A stretch of DNA of 64,000 nt from Arthrobacter sp. P2b. Lineage in GTDB: Bacteria > Actinomycetota > Actinomycetes > Actinomycetales > Micrococcaceae. The stretch spans positions 1 through 64,000 of the forward strand of contig NZ_FVZL01000022.1 of NCBI RefSeq assembly GCF_900168295.1, in the 5' to 3' direction. Under the pieces are notes generated by a model, which searched no databases, was not told where the DNA came from, and worked only from the letters and a program-made list of their open reading frames with translations. Both the position numbers and the translations under genes were made by a program. Shown here piece by piece: positions 59,352 through 64,000 of this stretch. Every line of letters starts with the position of its first letter. Positions within the stretch are counted from its first letter, which is position 1.

Positions 59352-60812
59352 ATGCCCAGCAGCCCCCAAGACAGAACCCGGAAAGACGCTGTTCCGGCAC
59401 CGGCCCCGACGCTCTCCGATGCGGCCTCCGAGCCTGCTTCTTCCACCACCCGCGTCCGGAAGCAGCGGATGGGCCCTTCCCCGGCAACGGGCGGTCCGGC
59501 TGGGGTGCCTCAATCGCAGGGCCCGGGGATAGGGCAACGAATAGACCGGCCAAATGACATACAGCCAACAACGTCAGCCGAAGCATCCGCCCCAGCCATC
59601 AAGCAGCGAATGGGAGGGGCAACCCCACAACCTGCCATCGGGGGCCGCATGGGAGCTGGAAAAGGGGCGGTTGAGACGCCAGCAGAGGGTCCATCAGAAT
59701 CTCCAACAGAGAACCACCGTGGAAGTTCGGCGCCTACAGCACGCCGGAGGGGCGGCACCGTTTCCCCAACACGCCTGACGCCAGAGACCCCGAACTACGT
59801 TAGAACCTCGGCACAAGCCTCCCCCATCAGAGCAGCGGAGGACGCCAACGCTTCGGACCGTTCCCACTCCCCGTCCGCTTCGACCCAGCCCCCGAGAGCG
59901 GCGACCCGTCCGGCGTGGGTGCGTTCCGCAGTAACGGTCATAGGAATCCTCATTCTGGCACTGATGGTGGTCTTTGCGGCACGATGGGCCCGCACCCTTC
60001 CGGCGGTGCAGGACTTCTTGACCACATACCCGGGGCATTCAACGCTCCCGGAAAACACGCCCAAGGGCTTCCCAGCATGGATGGGGTGGCAGCACTACTT
60101 GAACATGTTCTTCCTTGTGTTAGTCGTTCGAACCGGCCTGCAGGTTCGAAGCGAGAAGCGCCCGCCGGGGTACTGGAAGCCGAAAAAGAACTCATTCTTC
60201 TCACCGAAAGGCAATACCCCGTCGAAGGTATCGCTGTCCCAATGGCTGCACCAAGTGTTGGACGTGCTGTGGGTGGCCAACGGTGCGGTGTTCATCGCGC
60301 TGTTGGCGGCGACCGGGCATTGGATGCGGATAGTGCCCACGAGCTGGGACGTATTCCCCAACATCGTCTCTACGGCCGTCCAGTACGCGTCACTACATTG
60401 GCCTACTGAGAATGGGTGGGTGCACTACAACGCACTGCAAATGGTGGCCTACTTCCTTATCGTTTACGTGGCAGCACCCCTGGCGATTCTCACAGGATGG
60501 CGGATGTCTACCTGGTGGCCTGCAAAGGCCACAACCCTGAACCGGATCTATCCGATGGAGGTAGCCCGGGGACTGCACTTCCCGGTGATGCTGTTCTTCG
60601 TCGGTTTCACGCTGGTCCATGTGTTCCTGGTGTTCTTCACCGGCGCTCTTCGTAACCTGAACCATATTTACAGCTCCCGGGACATCGTGGACTGGTGGGG
60701 GCTGGTTATTTTCCTGGCCTCCCTCCTCCTCATCGCCGTCGGGTGGTACCTCACCAAGCCCGTCTTCAGCACACACCTGGCAACCCGGATGGGCGACGTC
60801 ACCAAGAACTAG
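59352..60812 (+). CDS. Membrane cytochrome b/b6-domain protein with long disordered N-terminus
   Basis: The protein has 486 residues. Residues 1-190 are Pro/Ser/Ala/Gly-rich, presumably disordered, with repeated basic motifs (RKQRMG, IKQRMGG, IGGRMG, IGQRI). Then come about five transmembrane segments, starting at VIGILILALMVVFAA. Possible haem-ligand His lie in WMGWQHYLNMFF, LSQWLHQVLD, EVARGLHFPVMLFF and FTLVHVFLVFF, as in cytochrome b561/thiosulfate-reductase-type membrane subunits. It follows etfA by 47 bases in the same direction. It could take electrons from ETF to quinone, but that is inference. Confidence 0.82.
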   Translation: MPSSPQDRTRKDAVPAPAPTLSDAASEPASSTTRVRKQRMGPSPATGGPAGVPQSQGPGIGQRIDRPNDIQPTTSAEASAPAIKQRMGGATPQPAIGGRMGAGKGAVETPAEGPSESPTENHRGSSAPTARRRGGTVSPTRLTPETPNYVRTSAQASPIRAAEDANASDRSHSPSASTQPPRAATRPAWVRSAVTVIGILILALMVVFAARWARTLPAVQDFLTTYPGHSTLPENTPKGFPAWMGWQHYLNMFFLVLVVRTGLQVRSEKRPPGYWKPKKNSFFSPKGNTPSKVSLSQWLHQVLDVLWVANGAVFIALLAATGHWMRIVPTSWDVFPNIVSTAVQYASLHWPTENGWVHYNALQMVAYFLIVYVAAPLAILTGWRMSTWWPAKATTLNRIYPMEVARGLHFPVMLFFVGFTLVHVFLVFFTGALRNLNHIYSSRDIVDWWGLVIFLASLLLIAVGWYLTKPVFSTHLATRMGDVTKN

Positions 60813-60853
60813 ACAATGGAGCGCGCGATCCCTTGAGGACGGGAGGCGCGAAT

Positions 60854-60909
60854 TGCGGCCACAGGACACCAAACCAGGGCTGATTCATGGGACAAGCCCT
60901 GTGGCCGCA
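60854..60909 (+). terminator. Terminator of the acyl-CoA dehydrogenase/ETF/cytochrome operon
   Basis: TGCGGCCACAGG and CCTGTGGCCGCA form a perfect 12-bp stem around a 32-base insert that can itself pair (AGGGCT with AGCCCT). It lies 42 bases after the stop. Confidence 0.65.
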
Positions 60910-61014
60910 GATGGCCAAGCATCCATGACCAGCTAGTTCATCGCACCGGTAACGCAACCCTGGGTGCAGCCTCCTGATTGCCAAAATACGGTCAGTCGGG
61001 ATTGCCCCCGCAGA

Positions 61015-61046
61015 TACTTATGAAATATAGTTATATTAGATAAGTA
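61015..61046. promoter_or_regulatory. Nested palindrome before the hydroxyacyl-CoA dehydrogenase gene
   Basis: Outer arms TACTTAT (61015-61021) and ATAAGTA (61040-61046) enclose an inner palindrome AATATA-GT-TATATT (61024-61037). AT-rich palindromes of this kind are typical MarR operators; a MarR gene ends this cluster. Confidence 0.65.
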
Positions 61047-61088
61047 GTTCGGTAAGCCGCTAAGGCCCCCTTCGAGAAAGTCAGCACA

Positions 61089-62168
61089 ATGACCGAAAAA
61101 CAAGATGGGCACCCACGGTCTGGCAATCACCGTGAGCCAGCCGGCGACTTTCTCTCCGCAGCGGACGTCTCAACGGTGGGCCTGGTAGGCCTGGGGTCGG
61201 TTGGAACGGCCTGGGCCGCCCTGCTGCTGGCCCGTGGCCTGTCAGTGGTGGCGACCGACCCGTCCCCCGCGGCTCGTCAGGGCCTTGAAGACCGTATAAC
61301 AGGGATCTGGCCCACCCTCGTACAGCTTGGCCTTACCGAAGCAGAAGCCCCCCCGACGGAGTCTCTGAAGATCGTTACTGACGTCAGGTCGGTTGCACTC
61401 GCCAGCGACTTGGTGCAGGAAAATGGCCCCGAGGGCCGCGAGGCCAAGCTCGCAATCATCGCTGAGATCGATAGCTTCCTTCCCCCAAACCGGCTCATTC
61501 TCTCGAGCAGTGGAGGTACGCCCCCGTCCGTGCTGCAGGCAGCGTGCCATCACCCCCAACGCTGTCTCATCGGTCATCCCTTTCACCCCGCCTACATCGT
61601 TCCCCTTGTGGAAGTGGTGGCAGGAGACGCGCCGGACGAAGCCGTTGAAGCAACACGCGAGTTTTACCTGAGCTTGGGTAAGTATCCCGTAGTTGTCCGT
61701 CGCGAACGGGTTGGCCACCTAGCCAACCGACTGCAATTTTCCCTGCTCAGGGAAGCGGTCGCTTGCCTGAGAGACGGGGTCGCTTCTGCAACCGATATCG
61801 ACGCCACGATCCGTTACGGTCTAGGGCCTCGATGGGCGCTGATGGGCCCCCTTATGACCTTCAATTTGGCAGGTGGAAAAGGCGGAATCGCGGACCTGTT
61901 GTCGCGTTTCGCTCCCGAGGTGCAGAGCTGGTGGGATGACCTCGCCAGTCCCCGGTTGGATGAAGAGACACAGGCGGCACTTGTGGAGGGCGTCGAAGAG
62001 CTTCGGGGCCAGTGGACGAATGCCGAGTGGGAACGGTGGCGGGATAACGCGCTGGTCTCCTACGCGGCTTTCGCGCAGCAACTGCCGTCGGCAGGCACAC
62101 AGGCTCAAGGGCAGGAAATTTCCGACGAGTCAGTAACAAAGTTCAGCAAAATCACCAGGAAGGCATAA
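61089..62168 (+). CDS. 3-Hydroxyacyl-CoA dehydrogenase-family protein (carnitine 3-dehydrogenase-like)
   Basis: The 359-residue protein has a Rossmann N-terminus VGLVGLGSVGTAWAALLLARGL and SSSGGTPPSVLQAACHHPQRCLIGHPFHPAYIVPLVEVVAG (in pieces), with the HPFHPxxxxPLVEVV motif of the hydroxyacid branch. The C-terminal helical domain has GLGPRWALMGPLMTFNLAGG, characteristic of carnitine 3-dehydrogenase and L-gulonate 3-dehydrogenase rather than fatty-acid FadB. It oxidises a 3-hydroxy acid or CoA ester with NAD. The enoyl-CoA hydratase gene follows two bases on. Confidence 0.87.
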   Translation: MTEKQDGHPRSGNHREPAGDFLSAADVSTVGLVGLGSVGTAWAALLLARGLSVVATDPSPAARQGLEDRITGIWPTLVQLGLTEAEAPPTESLKIVTDVRSVALASDLVQENGPEGREAKLAIIAEIDSFLPPNRLILSSSGGTPPSVLQAACHHPQRCLIGHPFHPAYIVPLVEVVAGDAPDEAVEATREFYLSLGKYPVVVRRERVGHLANRLQFSLLREAVACLRDGVASATDIDATIRYGLGPRWALMGPLMTFNLAGGKGGIADLLSRFAPEVQSWWDDLASPRLDEETQAALVEGVEELRGQWTNAEWERWRDNALVSYAAFAQQLPSAGTQAQGQEISDESVTKFSKITRKA

Positions 62169-62170
62169 CC

Positions 62171-62938
62171 ATGCGAAGCAGTCACATCTCCTTTGAGGTC
62201 CGCGACTCGGTCGGTTTTATCGGCATCGATCGCGCCGAGAAACGAAACGCACTGAAGCAAGATATGTTCGAGACGATCGGCGAGTTCGTGAACATCGCCG
62301 AGCAGGAGTGCCGCGCTGGGGTTATATTCAGCCACGGACCCAACTTTTCTGCGGGCTTGGACCTGGGAGAGCACCGGGAACGAACGCCGCTCGACACCTT
62401 TGCGGCATCCCGCCGCCAGGGAGTGATCATGGACAAGATCGAGAAGGGGCGCATTCCGTGGCTTGCAGCGCTCAGGGGGGCAGTTATCGGCGCGGGTTTC
62501 GAACTGGCGGCAGCGACTCACATACGCGTTGCCGATGAGACAACCTACCTTGCTCTGCCCGAAGGGCGTCGAGGGATTTTTGTGGGCGGTGGCGGGTCCG
62601 TACGAGTGAGCCGACTCATCGGAGTCGCACGCATGACGGACATGATGCTTACGGCGCGTGTCGTGCAGGCAGATGATGCAGTCGCTATGGGCGCCGCGCA
62701 ATATATGGTCCCTGCTGGCGACTCCCTTGAAAAAGCGACCGAACTCGCGCATGCCATCGCTGAGAATTCATCAGTATCGAACGAAGCGATCGTAGCCGCG
62801 CTGCCTCGTATTCGAGATATGGGTCATGACGACGGTCTGTATCTGGAGTCGGCAATAGCCTCTCTGGTCCAGTCCAGTCCAGGCGCCACGGACGGTCTGG
62901 AGGATTTCCTCGCCAAGAGGGCACGCCCTCTTCAGTAG
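62171..62938 (+). CDS. Enoyl-CoA hydratase/isomerase (crotonase family)
   Basis: At 255 residues it has FIGIDRAEKRNALKQDMF, FSHGPNFSAGLDLGE, and LAALRGAVIGAGFELAAATHIRVADETTYLALPEGRRGIFVGGGGSVRV (in pieces). The Glu positions usual in hydratases are partly replaced (LPEGRRG keeps one), so hydratase versus isomerase is open. With the 3-hydroxyacyl dehydrogenase and the upstream acyl-CoA dehydrogenase it completes a beta-oxidation-like sequence. It begins two bases after the dehydrogenase stop. Confidence 0.87.
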   Translation: MRSSHISFEVRDSVGFIGIDRAEKRNALKQDMFETIGEFVNIAEQECRAGVIFSHGPNFSAGLDLGEHRERTPLDTFAASRRQGVIMDKIEKGRIPWLAALRGAVIGAGFELAAATHIRVADETTYLALPEGRRGIFVGGGGSVRVSRLIGVARMTDMMLTARVVQADDAVAMGAAQYMVPAGDSLEKATELAHAIAENSSVSNEAIVAALPRIRDMGHDDGLYLESAIASLVQSSPGATDGLEDFLAKRARPLQ

Positions 62939-63121
62939 AGGAGGGGATAATTCAGCTGAAGTTGATCCAGTACAGCTTCGGCCCACCTTTTCATCGGAGG
63001 GCGTCGCCTCCCGCTATCGTGGACGTCTGGAGATCCAACATTAGAAAACGTCATGCTTCGAGGCCTCTCACTAGCGCGCCGACGGGGCATCGTTGTACTA
63101 CGACGACTGCGAAAGAGCTCG

Positions 63122-63625
63122 ATGGTAGATAGGCCAGATCCGGTGGGGAAAAATGCGGCCCCCGTCAGCAGCGGATCCGATCCAGATTGGGACTCGTGCG
63201 ACATGTCATTCGTGGAGGAGACGGTGGGCTACATGATTCGCCGGGTCCAGGAGCGAATGTTTGCGGCCTTCCATAGAAGATTCGCAGACTCGGGACTCAC
63301 TCCCGCGGCGTATGCGACGCTGGCAACAATCGACCGCAACCCGGGTGTACGTCAGGGCAGAATTGCTGAAGAGCTCGGACTGCAGAATAGCAACATGGTG
63401 AACCTCATTAAAAGCCTTGTCGAGAGGGGATTCGTCGAGAGGCACCGGTCGGCGAGTGACAACAGGGTGTTCACGCTGACCCTTAGCTCGGCGGGGAAAC
63501 TCTTCATCGAGAAGATGAACGAGCGAGCCCTGGCTCTTGACGCCGAGTACACACGAAGTTTGTCAGACGAGGAACGAAGGACTTTGATCGAGCTGCTCGG
63601 CAAGATGATAACCGACCCCCAATAG
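63122..63625 (+). CDS. MarR-family transcriptional regulator of the acyl-CoA cluster
   Basis: The frame opens at 63053; I take the ATG at 63122 (MVDRPDPVGK), giving 167 residues. A MarR winged helix spans SGLTPAAYATLATIDRNPGVRQGRIAEELGLQNSNMVNLIKSLVERGFVERHRSASDNR (in pieces), followed by a dimer helix. It is on the same strand as and downstream of the hydratase gene, separated by about 180 bases. The nested palindrome at 61015-61046 is a candidate operator. Confidence 0.87.
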   Translation: MVDRPDPVGKNAAPVSSGSDPDWDSCDMSFVEETVGYMIRRVQERMFAAFHRRFADSGLTPAAYATLATIDRNPGVRQGRIAEELGLQNSNMVNLIKSLVERGFVERHRSASDNRVFTLTLSSAGKLFIEKMNERALALDAEYTRSLSDEERRTLIELLGKMITDPQ

Positions 63626-63654
63626 GAGCTCCGGGCCCCTGAAGGGAGAAGAAA

Positions 63655-63936
63655 ATGAATGCGGCTAGTACCTCGGCTGACGTTGGACTCGTATGGTCAA
63701 TTAGGAAGTCGTTTCTTCGCTACATCATAGATTGCGCCTGAAGGATGAGCAGTCCCAACTGATTCCCGGACACCGTAGTACTCATTGCGCGTAACAAGGA
63801 CCGCATCGAGGGCGCCATCGACGCCGTCACAAAAGATGGTGCATTCCTCTGGCTTCGCCAGGACGCCTTCCGGCCCAGACGCGTTTTCTACCGCTCAGAT
63901 GGATACAAAGTCCTCGTGGACCCACGAGCGGCATAA
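63655..63936 (+). pseudogene. Remnant of a small protein gene, paralogue of the one at 20779
   Basis: GAAGGGAGAAG stands before the ATG at 63655, but this frame meets TGA at 63739 and another TGA at 63760. After the second stop the same frame runs to TAA at 63934-63936 and reads VVLIARNKDRIEGAIDAV, DGAFLWLRQDAF, RVFYRSDGYKVLVDP. This matches the small protein at 20779-21003 (VFVRNGIVESA, MLWLSSEG, DGYEVWIQP). No ATG, GTG or TTG lies between the last stop and the homologous part. It is therefore a broken gene, or uses an unusual start. Confidence 0.6.
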
Positions 63937-63984
63937 GCCGCAACGAGGGCCACAGTCCTACTGCCTCAAAGGAGAGAAGATCAC

Positions 63985-64000
63985 GTGGCCTTCCAATCCG
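63985..64000 (+). CDS. Possible start of a further gene, cut by the window end
   Basis: A GTG at 63985 follows AAAGGAGAG at a good distance and opens VAFQS before the window ends. Too short to identify. Confidence 0.35.

Noticed and set aside
1..64000. CRISPR arrays, tRNA or rRNA genes, intact insertion sequences
   Set aside because: Looked for evenly spaced repeats, cloverleaf-like segments and transposase motifs; none found by eye.

Overview
The window reads as an accessory catabolic region of a high-GC actinobacterium, most likely an Arthrobacter/Paenarthrobacter/Pseudarthrobacter-type Micrococcaceae. The reasons are the GC-rich codon use, a DUF4193 protein (an actinobacterial family), a mycothiol-type maleylpyruvate isomerase, IclR/MarR/PaaX-controlled aromatic clusters and MHS-type transporters. 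The genus is inferred from gene content only. No tRNA, rRNA, CRISPR array or intact transposase was seen.

Layout. 0-2 kb: end of an MHS transporter, an apparently non-coding stretch, and a DUF4193 gene with an overlapping partner. 2.2-7.8 kb: PaaI thioesterase, an IclR regulator and a divergent hydroxyquinol operon (FAD monooxygenase, maleylacetate reductase, hydroxyquinol 1,2-dioxygenase, ModA-like protein). 8.2-14.8 kb: a minus-strand RbsABC-type sugar ABC importer with two atypical enzymes, facing its own IclR regulator. 14.8-21 kb: a MarR-controlled ferulate/hydroxycinnamate operon (hydratase-lyase, vanillin dehydrogenase, CoA ligase, acyl-CoA dehydrogenase, small protein). 22-27 kb: a monooxygenase-fold gene and molybdenum-cofactor genes (mobA-like, moaE, moaD, moaA) around an MFS transporter. 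27.3-33.7 kb: a five-gene operon (salicylyl-CoA-hydroxylase-like flavoprotein, NDP-forming acyl-CoA ligase, FAH hydrolase, cupin, BKACE). 33.9-42.1 kb: a separate block with an aryl-AMP ligase, a nitrate/taurine-type ABC importer, a TPP enzyme, a decayed amidohydrolase and an IclR regulator; an imperfect direct repeat flanks this block. 42.4-48.6 kb: PaaX-type regulator, three-subunit molybdenum hydroxylase and XdhC. 48.7-50.6 kb: maleylpyruvate isomerase and gentisate 1,2-dioxygenase. 51-53.7 kb: MpaB-family protein and an MHS transporter. 53.9-63.9 kb: an acyl-CoA oxidation cluster (acyl-CoA ligase, acyl-CoA dehydrogenase, EtfB, EtfA, a cytochrome b-like membrane protein, 3-hydroxyacyl-CoA dehydrogenase, enoyl-CoA hydratase, MarR).

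The main find is a 20-bp element, roughly GTTCGTA-N6-TTGTTTC, present at six promoters between 22.6 and 52.1 kb. Each copy points toward a gene of one apparent programme: Moco supply, Mo-hydroxylase maturation, CoA-dependent hydroxylation, gentisate ring cleavage and MHS uptake. This suggests one dispersed, co-regulated aromatic or heteroaromatic degradation pathway. The PaaX-type protein encoded behind the Mo-hydroxylase is the leading regulator candidate. The pathway substrate cannot be told from the sequence.
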